Shown one piece after another: positions 49,325-59,641 of a stretch of 64,000 nt of DNA (the stretch's first letter is position 1; each line of letters opens with the position of its first letter). The notes under the pieces are model-generated. The model was given only the letters and a program-made list of their open reading frames with translations. It had not been told where the DNA came from and did no database searches. Location of the stretch: assembly GCA_023101505.1 (NCBI GenBank), contig LVZA01000001.1:1736001-1800000 (forward strand), read 5' to 3'. Source of the DNA: Pasteurellaceae bacterium Pebbles2 (GTDB lineage Bacteria > Pseudomonadota > Gammaproteobacteria > Enterobacterales > Pasteurellaceae). The position numbers and the translations under genes are program-made.

Positions 49325-49909
49325 ATGAGATTATGTGATACGGATATTGAAAAATATTTAGACGAGGGGATTATTTCTCTCACGCCTCGCCCTGAAAACA
49401 GCAAAATTAATGGTGCTACCATTGATGTGCGTTTGGGCAATTCATTTCGAGTTTTCCGTGAACATAGTGCACCTTTTATTGATGTGAGTGGGCCGAAAGA
49501 AGAAGTGGCTGCGCAACTGGATTTGGTGATGAGCGATGAAATTATTATTGATGATAATGACGCATTTTATCTACACCCAGGTGTGTTGGCGTTGGCGACG
49601 ACACTTGAAAGCGTGAAATTGCCGTCGAATGTGATCGGCTGGCTTGATGGGCGTTCATCATTGGCTCGTTTGGGCTTAATGGTGCACGTTACTGCTCACC
49701 GAATCGACCCAGGTTGGGAGGGTAAAATTGTGTTGGAATTTTATAATTCAGGCAAATTGCCATTGGCTTTACGCCCAAATATGATCATCGGTGCATTGAG
49801 TTTTGAGATTTTAAGCGGACACGCCGCCCGACCTTATACCAGCCGTTCTGATGCGAAATATAAACATCAGCAAAGTGCGGTGGCAAGTCGAATTAATCAG
49901 GATAAATAG
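49325..49909 (+). CDS. dcd: dCTP deaminase
   Basis: A 194-residue trimeric enzyme making dUTP from dCTP. It shows [20 protein letters not shown] and the catalytic Glu in [19 protein letters not shown] precedes the start. The stop TAG and the next ATG are adjacent, so the AsmA-like gene is probably co-transcribed. Confidence 0.96.
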   Translation: MRLCDTDIEKYLDEGIISLTPRPENSKINGATIDVRLGNSFRVFREHSAPFIDVSGPKEEVAAQLDLVMSDEIIIDDNDAFYLHPGVLALATTLESVKLPSNVIGWLDGRSSLARLGLMVHVTAHRIDPGWEGKIVLEFYNSGKLPLALRPNMIIGALSFEILSGHAARPYTSRSDAKYKHQQSAVASRINQDK

Positions 49910-49910
49910 A

Positions 49911-51347
49911 ATGCTCAAAAAAATAGGCACAGGGTTACTGTTTGTTATTCTTGCCTTTTTTGCTTTCATTTATGTGCAAAAGGGCAAAATTGAAGAAAAT
50001 ATCACCGCACTTTTAAAGGAAAACGCTGAACATTTGCAAGTGAAGCAAGTTGCGTTACATTTCTTTCCTACGCCAGCGGTTGAATTGCAAGATTTTGCTT
50101 ATAACGTCGTCGAAAATCAATTAAATCAAGGGCAATTTCGTGCTAATTTCATTTTAGCTAAATTAAATTTATTACCTTTGCTTACGGGTAATGTTGAATT
50201 TAATGGCGTGGAAGTGGTGCAAGGGTCGTTGTATTATAAGGCGAAAGATCTTGCTCCAAATGGACAAAAACACGCCCAAAATACACCGCACTTTCAGCAT
50301 ATTCAACTCAATTTAAGCCTTAAATCTAGTTTTTCATTACATAGTTTAGGTGATGCATTGGCTAAATTTAGCACATCGCCAAAAGCAGAAAAGCTCAGCT
50401 TACCTGAAATGAGCTTGAGTTTGTCGGTGCAAAATGCCCAAAATGATCAGTTTGATTTGCAAGGTGTTTTTCATTTTGTCGATTCACCGACATCATCTTC
50501 GGCATCGCTTTTAAGGCAGCTGAACTTTTCGCAGCTACAAAGCCAAATTTTGCTCAAAAATCAACCTTTGTTTAACACTCATAAAATCAACCTTTCAGCC
50601 CAAAATGGTCGTTTAAGTTGGGTGGGAAATGATCGCTATCAGCTTGAATTAGAAAATATTTCATTCAATCAATTAGCATTGAATTCAATGACACTACAAG
50701 TGCAAGAAAGCCCCGTGTTATCTGCCACAATGCAGGCTCGCCAAAGTGATAACGCAGGGATTTCCCTGTCTTTACGACAGCAAAAAGAAAGTTATATGGC
50801 AGGGTATCATTGGGAAATTCAAGGTGAACAACTATCTTTAGCCGATTGGTTGGCGGCGTTTAACGTGCCGCAAATGGTGTCGGGCAAAACGAATGTCAAA
50901 GTGCGGTTATTTTCGCAAGACTTTTTACCACGAGTGGGCGATTTTTCTTTCAACATCAAAGATGGCAAAGTGAGTGGCATTAATTTGCTGCAATTAATCA
51001 GCCAATATGCACCGATTAACGTTGACCCTGCGAGTGTAAATGAAAAAGCGATTGAAACCAGTTTTGATGTGGCACAGGCACAATTTCAGTGGCAGCCTGA
51101 TTTGCTGAAAGTAACGCAAGCAAAAATGTTACATCAATATTTTGTAATGGAGGGGCAAGGCGTGGCAGATTTGACCCAAGGCACTTGTGATTTTCGTTCG
51201 CAAATTGCGCTGAATAATCCGAATTATCGGGCTTTAGCCTTGCCAGTGCATTTCTTCGGCGATTGCCAGTCGCCTGAATATAAGCTCGAAATCAACCGTG
51301 ATTTTCGCCAGCAATTAAAAGATTTTATTAAAGAGAAATTGAGATAA
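49911..51347 (+). CDS. AsmA family protein
   Basis: A 478-residue protein with one N-terminal membrane helix (about 5-23) and a long periplasmic beta-rich body. The C-terminal D-G-K-V-S-G-I-N-L-L-Q-L-I region followed by F-D-V-A-Q-A-Q-F matches the conserved AsmA end. AsmA-like proteins are thought to help carry phospholipid between membranes and affect outer membrane assembly. The ATG at 49911 follows the dcd stop directly. Its stop overlaps the sotB start (TAATG). Confidence 0.82.
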   Translation: MLKKIGTGLLFVILAFFAFIYVQKGKIEENITALLKENAEHLQVKQVALHFFPTPAVELQDFAYNVVENQLNQGQFRANFILAKLNLLPLLTGNVEFNGVEVVQGSLYYKAKDLAPNGQKHAQNTPHFQHIQLNLSLKSSFSLHSLGDALAKFSTSPKAEKLSLPEMSLSLSVQNAQNDQFDLQGVFHFVDSPTSSSASLLRQLNFSQLQSQILLKNQPLFNTHKINLSAQNGRLSWVGNDRYQLELENISFNQLALNSMTLQVQESPVLSATMQARQSDNAGISLSLRQQKESYMAGYHWEIQGEQLSLADWLAAFNVPQMVSGKTNVKVRLFSQDFLPRVGDFSFNIKDGKVSGINLLQLISQYAPINVDPASVNEKAIETSFDVAQAQFQWQPDLLKVTQAKMLHQYFVMEGQGVADLTQGTCDFRSQIALNNPNYRALALPVHFFGDCQSPEYKLEINRDFRQQLKDFIKEKLR

Positions 51348-52516
51348 TGTTAAACGCACAAAAAGTCGATAGAATTGGCTATTATCGTGTGGCGGCAATG
51401 GCATTTGCCGCTTTTATTTTTAACACCACCGAATTTGTGCCAGTGGCATTGCTATCGGATATTGCACAGGGCTTCGATATGTCCGTGGCACAAACAGGGC
51501 TGATGATCACCGTTTATGCGTGGATTGTGTCTTTAGCTTCCTTGCCGTTAATGCTTGCCACGGCAAAATTGGAACGTCGCAGCTTATTGTTGAAGTTATT
51601 TGTGCTATTTGTCGCAAGCCATATCTTGTCTATTTTTGCGTGGAATTATTGGGTTTTACTCATTTCCAGAATGGGCATTGCTTTTGCTCACGCCATTTTT
51701 TGGTCGATAACCGCTTCTTTGGCAATGCGAGTTGCACCGAAAGGCAAGCAAACACAAGCCTTAGGAATGATTGCAATGGGCTCAGCAATGGCAATGGTGT
51801 TGGGCTTACCGATAGGGCGAATTATCGGGCAATGGCTTGGCTGGCGTGCCACTTTTGCGGTGATTGGCGGAGCAGCATTTGTGGTTATGCTGATTTTAGC
51901 CAATTTATTACCACACTTACCGAGCCGCAACGCAGGCTCTCTAGCGAGCTTGCCATTATTGGCGAAACGTCCGTTGTTAATTGGGGCTTATATGGTAACA
52001 ATGTTAATGGTATCAGCGCATTTTACCGCCTATAGTTATATTGAGCCTTTTGTTAAAAATATCAGCCACTTAAGTGAAAATATTGCCACCGTGATTTTAT
52101 TAGTTTTCGGTTTGGCAGGCTTCGCAGCCAGTTTCTTATTTAGCCGAATTTACCGTTTTTTCCCTGCTAAATTTATCACTACTGCACTTGGCATTATCAC
52201 CGCATCTTTGTTAGCTCTATACCTTGTGCACGATTATTTAATATTGATGTTTGTGTTGGTATTTATTTGGGGAATTGGCATTTCCGCAATGACCTTGGGT
52301 TTACAAATGCGAATTCTGCAACTTTCCCCTGATGCCACCGACGTAGCAACCGCCATTTTCTCTGGCATTTATAATATCGGGATCGGCGCTGGTGCGTTAA
52401 TTGGTAATCAAGTAATGCAACATTTCGGCTTGGAAAATATTGGCTTTATTGGGGCTATTTTAGGTGTGATGGCAATGTTGTTGTTTATTGGCACACATTT
52501 AATGTATCGGAAATAG
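51347..52516 (+). CDS. sotB: Sugar efflux transporter SotB-like (MFS)
   Basis: A 389-residue 12-helix major facilitator. The N-terminal A-A-F-I-F-N-T-T-E-F-V-P-V-A-L-L-S-D-I-A and A-F-A-H-A-I-F-W-S-I-T-A-S, and the late S-P-D-A-T-D-V-A-T-A-I-F-S-G-I-Y-N-I-G-I-G-A-G-A, closely follow E. coli SotB, which exports arabinose and IPTG. The true substrate in Haemophilus is unknown. Translationally coupled to the gene before it. Last gene before the glycosylation operon. Confidence 0.9.
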   Translation: MLNAQKVDRIGYYRVAAMAFAAFIFNTTEFVPVALLSDIAQGFDMSVAQTGLMITVYAWIVSLASLPLMLATAKLERRSLLLKLFVLFVASHILSIFAWNYWVLLISRMGIAFAHAIFWSITASLAMRVAPKGKQTQALGMIAMGSAMAMVLGLPIGRIIGQWLGWRATFAVIGGAAFVVMLILANLLPHLPSRNAGSLASLPLLAKRPLLIGAYMVTMLMVSAHFTAYSYIEPFVKNISHLSENIATVILLVFGLAGFAASFLFSRIYRFFPAKFITTALGIITASLLALYLVHDYLILMFVLVFIWGIGISAMTLGLQMRILQLSPDATDVATAIFSGIYNIGIGAGALIGNQVMQHFGLENIGFIGAILGVMAMLLFIGTHLMYRK

Positions 52517-52555
52517 TATAGTTATTAATCCCAAATAATGATACAATATCTAGAC

Positions 52556-52581
52556 TTGTGGGCAGAATAAAATGCCCACAA
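52556..52581 (+). terminator. Stem-loop between sotB and the phase-variable operon
   Basis: TTGTGGGCA and TGCCCACAA form a perfect 9-bp stem around GAATAAAA, ending 25 bases before the start codon at 52607. There is no T-run after it. It may be the sotB terminator or a hairpin in the 5' leader of the glycosyltransferase message, since a TACAAT -10-like sequence lies at 52542-52547 just upstream. Confidence 0.5.
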
Positions 52582-52606
52582 ATTCTAAATTTTAAAGGAA
52601 AATAAT

Positions 52607-53670
<1,064 letters not shown>

Positions 53671-53671
<1 letters not shown>

Positions 53672-54786
53672 TGGATAACAATGTTCAAGCGATCATTATT
53701 GGTGGTGGATTTTACGGCGTTAATATTGCTTTATATTTAGTGGAGAAAAAAGGTTTTACGGACGTTGTTTTAATTGAAAGAGAAAATCGATTACTTTCAA
53801 GGGCATCTTATGTTAATCAAGCAAGGGTGCATAATGGCTATCATTATCCAAGAAGTTTTACCACAGCATATCGAAGTCGAATTAATTTCCCACGTTTCGT
53901 GAATGATTGGGAAAGTGCTGTGAAATCCGATTTTACTAAACTTTATGCGATAGCAAGAAATAATTCTAAAGTCACCGCAAAACAATTTTCGTTATTTTGT
54001 AAAGAAATTGGGGCTGAAATAGAAAAAGTGCCGAGCAATTATCAAGGTTTATTTAATCAACGATTAATAGAGCAAGCATTTTTAGTTAAAGAATATGCAT
54101 TTGATTCTTCAATTTTAGAAAAGTGGGCGTTGGAAAAACTTAATCATTCTCCAATTACCGTGCTTTATGATACCGAAGTTAAAGAAATTAATTATCACGA
54201 TGGTTTAGAAATTGTCTATAAAACTAAAAATAGTGGGATGCAAGATAAAATAAAAGCTAAATTTGTTTTTAATTGCACTTATAGTGGCTTAAATCAATAT
54301 CAAGGTGATTTTAAAAAGTTTGGTTTGCAAGCAAAATTAAAACACGAAATTACCGAAATGGGCTTAGTGGAAATGCCAGAAACATTGAAAAATGTTGGTA
54401 TTACTTTAATGGACGGTGCTTTTTTCTCAATGATGCCTTTTCCTGCGAGAAAACTGCACACTTTATCTCACGTAAGATATACACCGCACTTTAATTGGTT
54501 AGATGAAAATGGCAAACAAGGTTATCAAGTTTTGCAGGAATATCACAAACAATCACGAGTGAATCGAATGATTCGAGATGTAGCTCGTTATATTCCTGCT
54601 ATTGCAGATGCTCAACATCGAGATTCTTTATTTGAAGTGAAAACCGTGCTGATGAAAAATGAAGGTGATGATGGACGACCAATATTATTTGAGAAAAGTG
54701 AAACTATGCCAGGGTTATATTCTGTGCTAGGTGGGAAGATTGATAATATTTATGATATTTTTGAGAGATTAGAAAATGAAATTTAA
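53671..54786 (+). CDS. FAD-dependent oxidoreductase of the glycosylation operon
   Basis: A 371-residue protein with an N-terminal Rossmann motif (A-I-I-I-G-G-G-F-Y-G-V-N-I-A, about residues 6-19) and an acidic residue ending strand 2 (V-L-I-E-R-E-N). Further on V-F-N-C-T-Y-S-G-L resembles the second FAD contact of the DAO/GlpO group. The segment A-R-V-H-N-G-Y-H-Y-P-R-S may line the active site. No signal peptide, so cytoplasmic. It probably oxidises or tailors the sugar or its lipid-linked form. The exact reaction is not deducible. Starts on the stop of the glycosyltransferase gene (TAATG). Confidence 0.75.
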
Positions 54787-56776
54787 AATGAATAAGAAGT
54801 TATTTTTAATTTTTAGCTTTGTTGTTTTTGTATTAGCTTTTCAGTTTAATGCGTTTAATACGGTGTCTGATAAGTGGTTTGCCAATCATCAACGAGATTC
54901 AGAGGGTTTAGTTTTAGGTAGATTAATTGAAACCAGTCAGAACGGTTTCAACTCAAAGGGTGGTTTTTTATTACGCCAGCTTGAAAATGTCAAAGATGTT
55001 GGTTATACCTCTAATTATCCTTATATGATAAATACAGAAAAATCAGGCGGTGGCTATATACAATCCTTTGGTTTTCAGGGCTATTTTTATGGCGTGATTG
55101 ATAAGTTTTTAGTCTCTAATGAGATAACATCTTTATCTACTCGTATCTTCGTATTGAAATTTATTACTTCTGTTTTAGTAGCTTCTTCATTATTAATTTT
55201 ATTAAATTTCTTTATTGCTTATTATGGATACGTAGCTGCTTCTGCAGCTGTTCTGCTGACGTTATTTTCTCCGTGGTGGATAGTTTTTTCAAATAATCTG
55301 TATTGGATGTTATTTCTGATAGTTCTTCCATTTTTACTAAATTTATATTTTCTACAAAAATATGAAAGTAAACAAGAGAAAGATAAAGCATATAAATACA
55401 TTTATATCTCATCCTTTATTACCATTTTATTAAAATCGCTTGCTGGCTATGAATATATCTCAACCATTCTTATCTCGATGGTAATACCGTTGGTTTTCTT
55501 TGCGATAAAAAATAGTTGGGAATATAAATTATTTTTTAAAAGATTTATTTTTACATCAGTAGCAGGTTTACTAGGGTTTGTATCAGCAATAGTTATTCAC
55601 CTACAGCAATTAAAGAGTTTTTTAGGTAGCTATGATAAGGCGGTTGATCTTTTATTATTTACCATTCTAAAAAGAACGCACGGTAATCCAGAAACAATGA
55701 AAGATCCTTTAATGATTGCTTCATTAAAAGCAAATGTTTTTGATGTTTTAGCTAAGTATTTCAATGGCGATATGTTTGGTGGCGTTAAGTTTTGGTATGT
55801 CATCGTTTTATTAGTGTTGCTATCAATTTTAGTTGGAACAATTATTAAGAAAAGACAATTAATTGCTTATCAATCTATCCATAAAGCTATTCAAGTAAGT
55901 TTATGGTTGTCTATTTTTGCCCCAATATCGTGGCATATTCTTGCGAAAGGACACTCATATGTTCACGGGCATATGAATCATCTTCTTTGGTATGTTCCAT
56001 TCCTATTATTGGGATTTGGCTATATCGGTTTTGCTACTCGAGTGATTTACGAGAATTTCGGTAAACTATTCAAAATAGTCTTATTATCAATAATTATTTT
56101 ATCAGCAGGGATTGTTTCCGCTGTGCAATATTATAACGGCTCTAAAATTGAGAAAGCTCCCTTGATATTTAGCAACGATAAATTCAGATTAAATGTTAAG
56201 GGAAATTATATGTATGTGACTTTATTAAATTGTCGAGATTTTAATTTAGATACAAGATTTTTCTTACATCTTTACCCCGTTGATAATGCAAATTTGAATG
56301 CTAAAACGGATTTCAATAATGCCGATTTCAATTGGAGTGATAGCAAAAAATACGCAATTTACAATATGCTTTCTTCAAATTGTATTCGACAAATTAGATT
56401 ACCAAATTATGCGATTAAAAGTCTTAATATGGGACAGTTTAATGCAAAAGGTCGAGTATGGCAGCAACGAGTAAATATGCAAAATGAGAAAATGGTTAAA
56501 GAAGTTGTGCCATTTAACTTATCGGATAAGAATTGGACGAATGGAATTCGTCATTCTCAAGCGATGTTCTTTATTGAAAATACTTTTGAGAATCGACAAT
56601 CTATTAAAGTCGGTGATCTTTTGAAATTCTCCCATTCAGGAGAAAGAACAGTTTCAAATATTACCTACAGCGAGAAATATATTAATATTTCGCTTCACGG
56701 AGAAAAATTATCTCCTGAATTAGATGGTTATCCAAAACCAGTTCTGTTAGAAAATATGGAGAAAAATAATGAATAA
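54776..56776 (+). CDS. Large polytopic membrane protein, GT-C glycosyltransferase-like
   Basis: A 666-residue protein with about ten hydrophobic helices in the first 460 residues and a soluble C-terminal domain of about 200 residues. The early loop after helix 1 contains acidic residues (H-Q-R-D-S-E) where GT-C enzymes carry catalytic Asp/Glu. A later loop has K-G-H-S-Y-V-H-G-H-M-N-H-L-L-W-Y. This plan fits enzymes that transfer a sugar from undecaprenyl phosphate to a periplasmic acceptor, the GtrC role in three-component systems. No family can be named with certainty. The start overlaps the preceding gene by 11 bases. An alternative ATG is at 54788. Confidence 0.7.
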   Translation: MKFKMNKKLFLIFSFVVFVLAFQFNAFNTVSDKWFANHQRDSEGLVLGRLIETSQNGFNSKGGFLLRQLENVKDVGYTSNYPYMINTEKSGGGYIQSFGFQGYFYGVIDKFLVSNEITSLSTRIFVLKFITSVLVASSLLILLNFFIAYYGYVAASAAVLLTLFSPWWIVFSNNLYWMLFLIVLPFLLNLYFLQKYESKQEKDKAYKYIYISSFITILLKSLAGYEYISTILISMVIPLVFFAIKNSWEYKLFFKRFIFTSVAGLLGFVSAIVIHLQQLKSFLGSYDKAVDLLLFTILKRTHGNPETMKDPLMIASLKANVFDVLAKYFNGDMFGGVKFWYVIVLLVLLSILVGTIIKKRQLIAYQSIHKAIQVSLWLSIFAPISWHILAKGHSYVHGHMNHLLWYVPFLLLGFGYIGFATRVIYENFGKLFKIVLLSIIILSAGIVSAVQYYNGSKIEKAPLIFSNDKFRLNVKGNYMYVTLLNCRDFNLDTRFFLHLYPVDNANLNAKTDFNNADFNWSDSKKYAIYNMLSSNCIRQIRLPNYAIKSLNMGQFNAKGRVWQQRVNMQNEKMVKEVVPFNLSDKNWTNGIRHSQAMFFIENTFENRQSIKVGDLLKFSHSGERTVSNITYSEKYINISLHGEKLSPELDGYPKPVLLENMEKNNE

Positions 56777-57542
56777 TGCATTAATTGGATATACAGGTTT
56801 TGTTGGGCAAACATTGTTAAAACAAACCAAATTTGAACATCTTTTCCGCTCAACGAATATTGGTGAATTGGATCATCAAAGTTTTGATACCGTTGTTTGT
56901 TCTGCCGCACCTGCTAAAAAATGGATTGCGAATAAAGAACCAGAGCAAGATTTAGCGAATATTAATCAATTAATTGATCATTTAAAAACCATTAAATGTA
57001 AGCTGTTTATTTTAATCAGTACGGTAGATGTATTTAAAAAGCCTATTGATGTTGATGAGAAGACTAAAATTGACAAGGAAAATTTACATCCTTATGGTTT
57101 ACATCGTTATTATTTAGAAGAATTTGTTGCATCACATTTTGAAAATTATTTAATCGTGCGATTACCTGGTCTTGTCGGTCCAGGTTTACAAAAAAATGTG
57201 ATTTTTGATTTTTTGAATAACAATAATTTAAATATGATCGATAGTCGGGGTACTTTCCAATTTTATCCGATGGTTAATCTTTGGTCTGATATTCAAATTG
57301 CATTAAAAAATCAATTAAAGTTAGTGCATTTAACGACTGAGCAGATTAGCGTACAAGAAATTGCAGAACAAGGATTTAATTTTAACTTTGAACAAAAATT
57401 AGATAATCCTGTGGCAAGCTATAATATGAAAAGTTGTTATGATCTTTTATTTAATGGTAATAATGGATATCAATATAGTAAAAAAGAAGTTTTATTGGCA
57501 ATTCGTGCTTTCGCACAGTCAGAACCAATAACATTAAAATAG
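56769..57542 (+). CDS. SDR-type NAD(P)-binding protein of the glycosylation operon
   Basis: A 257-residue extended SDR fold: G-Y-T-G-F-V-G at residues 8-14 binds the dinucleotide, L-I-S-T-V-D-V-F supplies the catalytic Ser/Thr position, and Y-G-L-H-R-Y-Y-L-E holds the catalytic Tyr. The usual Lys four residues after Tyr is replaced by Arg. V-R-L-P-G-L-V-G-P follows as in nucleotide-sugar epimerases and reductases. It may reduce or epimerise the sugar processed by the cluster. Overlaps the previous gene by eight bases with GGAG upstream. Confidence 0.75.
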   Translation: MNNALIGYTGFVGQTLLKQTKFEHLFRSTNIGELDHQSFDTVVCSAAPAKKWIANKEPEQDLANINQLIDHLKTIKCKLFILISTVDVFKKPIDVDEKTKIDKENLHPYGLHRYYLEEFVASHFENYLIVRLPGLVGPGLQKNVIFDFLNNNNLNMIDSRGTFQFYPMVNLWSDIQIALKNQLKLVHLTTEQISVQEIAEQGFNFNFEQKLDNPVASYNMKSCYDLLFNGNNGYQYSKKEVLLAIRAFAQSEPITLK

Positions 57543-57550
57543 GATTTAAA

Positions 57551-58360
57551 ATGAATATATCTATTTCAAATATCGCTTGGAATACCGATCAAGATAACGA
57601 CATTCAAGCAATGTTAAAAGATTTTGGCTTTTCGTTTATTGATATTGCCCCAGCTAAATATTTTCCAAATCCGCTTCAAGCCACAGAAAAAGAGATTAAA
57701 GCGGTGCGAGATTTTTGGTTAAATAAGGATGTTAACATTATCGGAATGCAATCTCTTTTATTTGGCACAAAAGGCTTTAATTTATTTGCGGAAACTAATG
57801 TGCAAAATGAAATGCTGGATTATTTGGAAGCGATTTGTCGATTAGCGTCATATTTAGGAATTTCAAAATTAGTTTTTGGCTCGCCAAAAAATCGAGATTG
57901 CACAGGTTTAACCAAAAAAGAAACCGAAAAAACTGCGGTGTTATTTTTTAGAAATTTAGGCGATAAAGCCTTGAAATATGGCGTTGATATTTGTTTAGAG
58001 CCTAATCCAACTTGTTATGGTGCAAATTTTATGACCAGCAGTATGGAAACATTAAATATCGTGAAGTTGGTGAATCACCCAGCGATTAAAATGCAGTTGG
58101 ATACGGGGGCAACTTTAATTAACCAAGAAAATATTGCAGATGTTTTGGTGAATAGTTATCCATATATTGGTCATATTCATTTAAGCGAACCTAATTTGGA
58201 TATTTTAGGCGTTTCAGGTCAAGAGCATTTAATACTAGCAAAAGAAATAAAACATTATTTTCCGCAAAGTGTAGCAACCATTGAAATGCTAACGAAGTCA
58301 GAAAATAATTTAGCTGATATTTACACCGCACTTCAATTTGCGAAGGAGTATTATCAATAA
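57551..58360 (+). CDS. Xylose-isomerase-like TIM-barrel sugar isomerase/epimerase
   Basis: A 269-residue AP-endonuclease-2 superfamily barrel. All four metal-binding positions look present: Glu in C-L-E-P-N-P, Asp in M-Q-L-D-T-G-A, His in H-I-H-L-S-E-P and Glu in A-T-I-E-M-L. Such enzymes isomerise or epimerise keto-sugars, sugar phosphates or inosose-type compounds. Nine bases after the SDR gene. Its stop codon overlaps the start of the next gene (TAATG). Confidence 0.8.
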   Translation: MNISISNIAWNTDQDNDIQAMLKDFGFSFIDIAPAKYFPNPLQATEKEIKAVRDFWLNKDVNIIGMQSLLFGTKGFNLFAETNVQNEMLDYLEAICRLASYLGISKLVFGSPKNRDCTGLTKKETEKTAVLFFRNLGDKALKYGVDICLEPNPTCYGANFMTSSMETLNIVKLVNHPAIKMQLDTGATLINQENIADVLVNSYPYIGHIHLSEPNLDILGVSGQEHLILAKEIKHYFPQSVATIEMLTKSENNLADIYTALQFAKEYYQ

Positions 58361-58716
58361 TGAAATGGCTTATTCTTTTATTAGGTATTGCGACAAATGC
58401 ATTTGCGAGTGTGTTAATTAAAGTGGCAGTCACTCCGCCGAGAAAATTCCCGAGTTTAACCGAGCCATTGCAGGCATTAACGAATATTCCTTTTTGGTTA
58501 GGATTATTTTGTTATGGGTTAGCATTTTTACTTTATACCGCTGCATTAGCAAAATTTCCAATGAATGTGGCTCACCCAATTTTAACAACGGGGGCAATTG
58601 CGTTAGTGGCATTATTATCGGTGATTATATTTAAAGAGCCGATGTATTGGACGACAATTTGTGGCATAGGATTAATTATGCTAGGTGTGATATTTTTAAC
58701 GATCAAAGTAGGTTAA
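58360..58716 (+). CDS. Four-helix SMR/EamA-like membrane protein (flippase candidate)
   Basis: A 118-residue protein of four hydrophobic helices, with A-S-V-L-I-K-V-A near the first helix and Y-T-A-A-L-A-K-F-P-M-N-V-A-H-P-I in the middle. This arrangement is shared by ArnE/ArnF, which flip undecaprenyl-phosphate aminoarabinose, and by small multidrug resistance proteins. In this setting flipping a lipid-linked sugar across the inner membrane, the GtrA role, is the most economical assignment. Translationally coupled to the gene before it. Confidence 0.78.
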   Translation: MKWLILLLGIATNAFASVLIKVAVTPPRKFPSLTEPLQALTNIPFWLGLFCYGLAFLLYTAALAKFPMNVAHPILTTGAIALVALLSVIIFKEPMYWTTICGIGLIMLGVIFLTIKVG

Positions 58717-58721
58717 GAGAA

Positions 58722-59510
58722 ATGAGTAATCAAAAATGGCAAGTGCCAACATATAAAATTAATTTAGAATTGCCAAAGCAAAATGATTATTGCGTGGTGA
58801 TTCCCGTGATAAATGAAGGTAATCGAATTATTAATTTATTATCTAAAATGCAAAAGGAAAATATTGCGAATATCGCCGATATCATTATTATTGATGGCGG
58901 TAGTACCGATGGTTCTTTAGAAATTGAACGTTTAAAAACTTTTAAAGTAAATACTTTATTAGAAAAAACCGAAGCAGGAAAACTGAGTTCGCAATTACGC
59001 TGTGCTTATGCCTTTGCATTGGAGCGAAATTATAAAGGCATTGTGACGATTGATGGCAACGATAAAGACGACCCAAAAGATATTCCAGCTTTTATTGAAT
59101 CGTTAAAAAATGGCGTAGATTTTGTGCAAGCCTCTCGATATATTTCAGGCGGAGTTGCGGAAAATACGCCACAATCTCGTGATTTTGCCATTCGTTTTAT
59201 TCACGCCCCAATGTTAAGTTTATTTTCTGGCTTTAAATGGACGGATACCACACAAGGATTTAGAGCATACAGTGCCAAGATGTTATTAGATGAAAATATC
59301 GCAATTTTCCGCTCGGTATTTAGCTCTTACGAATTATTAGCCTATTTATCTTATATCGCTCCACGTTTGGGCTATAAATGTTTAGAACTACCAACCGTTC
59401 GAGTTTATCCAAAAGGCGAAGTACCAACGAAAATCAGTGCATTTAGCGGAAATTGGCAAGTATTAAAAACCTTATTTAAGGCGTGTTTTGGTGGGTATAA
59501 TTTAAAGTGA
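58722..59510 (+). CDS. Second family 2 glycosyltransferase (DPM1-like, no membrane anchor)
   Basis: A 262-residue GT2 protein. Y-C-V-V-I-P-V-I-N-E-G-N-R is the first strand and Asn-Glu loop, I-I-I-D-G-G-S-T-D-G-S is the nucleotide-binding acidic motif, and V-T-I-D-G-N-D-K-D-D the metal-binding DxD-like motif. F-V-Q-A-S-R-Y and T-D-T-T-Q-G-F-R-A-Y are typical of polyprenyl-phosphate mannosyl/hexosyltransferases. It lacks the C-terminal helices present in the first gene. The start at 58722 follows AAGAGA. Last gene of the operon. Confidence 0.82.
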   Translation: MSNQKWQVPTYKINLELPKQNDYCVVIPVINEGNRIINLLSKMQKENIANIADIIIIDGGSTDGSLEIERLKTFKVNTLLEKTEAGKLSSQLRCAYAFALERNYKGIVTIDGNDKDDPKDIPAFIESLKNGVDFVQASRYISGGVAENTPQSRDFAIRFIHAPMLSLFSGFKWTDTTQGFRAYSAKMLLDENIAIFRSVFSSYELLAYLSYIAPRLGYKCLELPTVRVYPKGEVPTKISAFSGNWQVLKTLFKACFGGYNLK

Positions 59511-59585
59511 AGTGAAAGATTGGAGTGATGAATAGGAGTGTGAGTATTTTTAAAATTAAGTATTCTAATTTTTATACTTTCCAAT

Positions 59586-59630
59586 AAAAAGTGCGGTGTA
59601 AAATAATGAAATTTTACACCGCACTTTTTT
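59586..59630. terminator. Terminator of the glycosylation operon (paired uptake sequences)
   Basis: AAAAAGTGCGGTGTAAAAT and ATTTTACACCGCACTTTTT form a 19-bp stem with a short loop. Both arms contain perfect Hin uptake sequences. It can also serve the converging gene at 59642. Confidence 0.9.
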
Positions 59631-59641
59631 ACGTTTAATTT

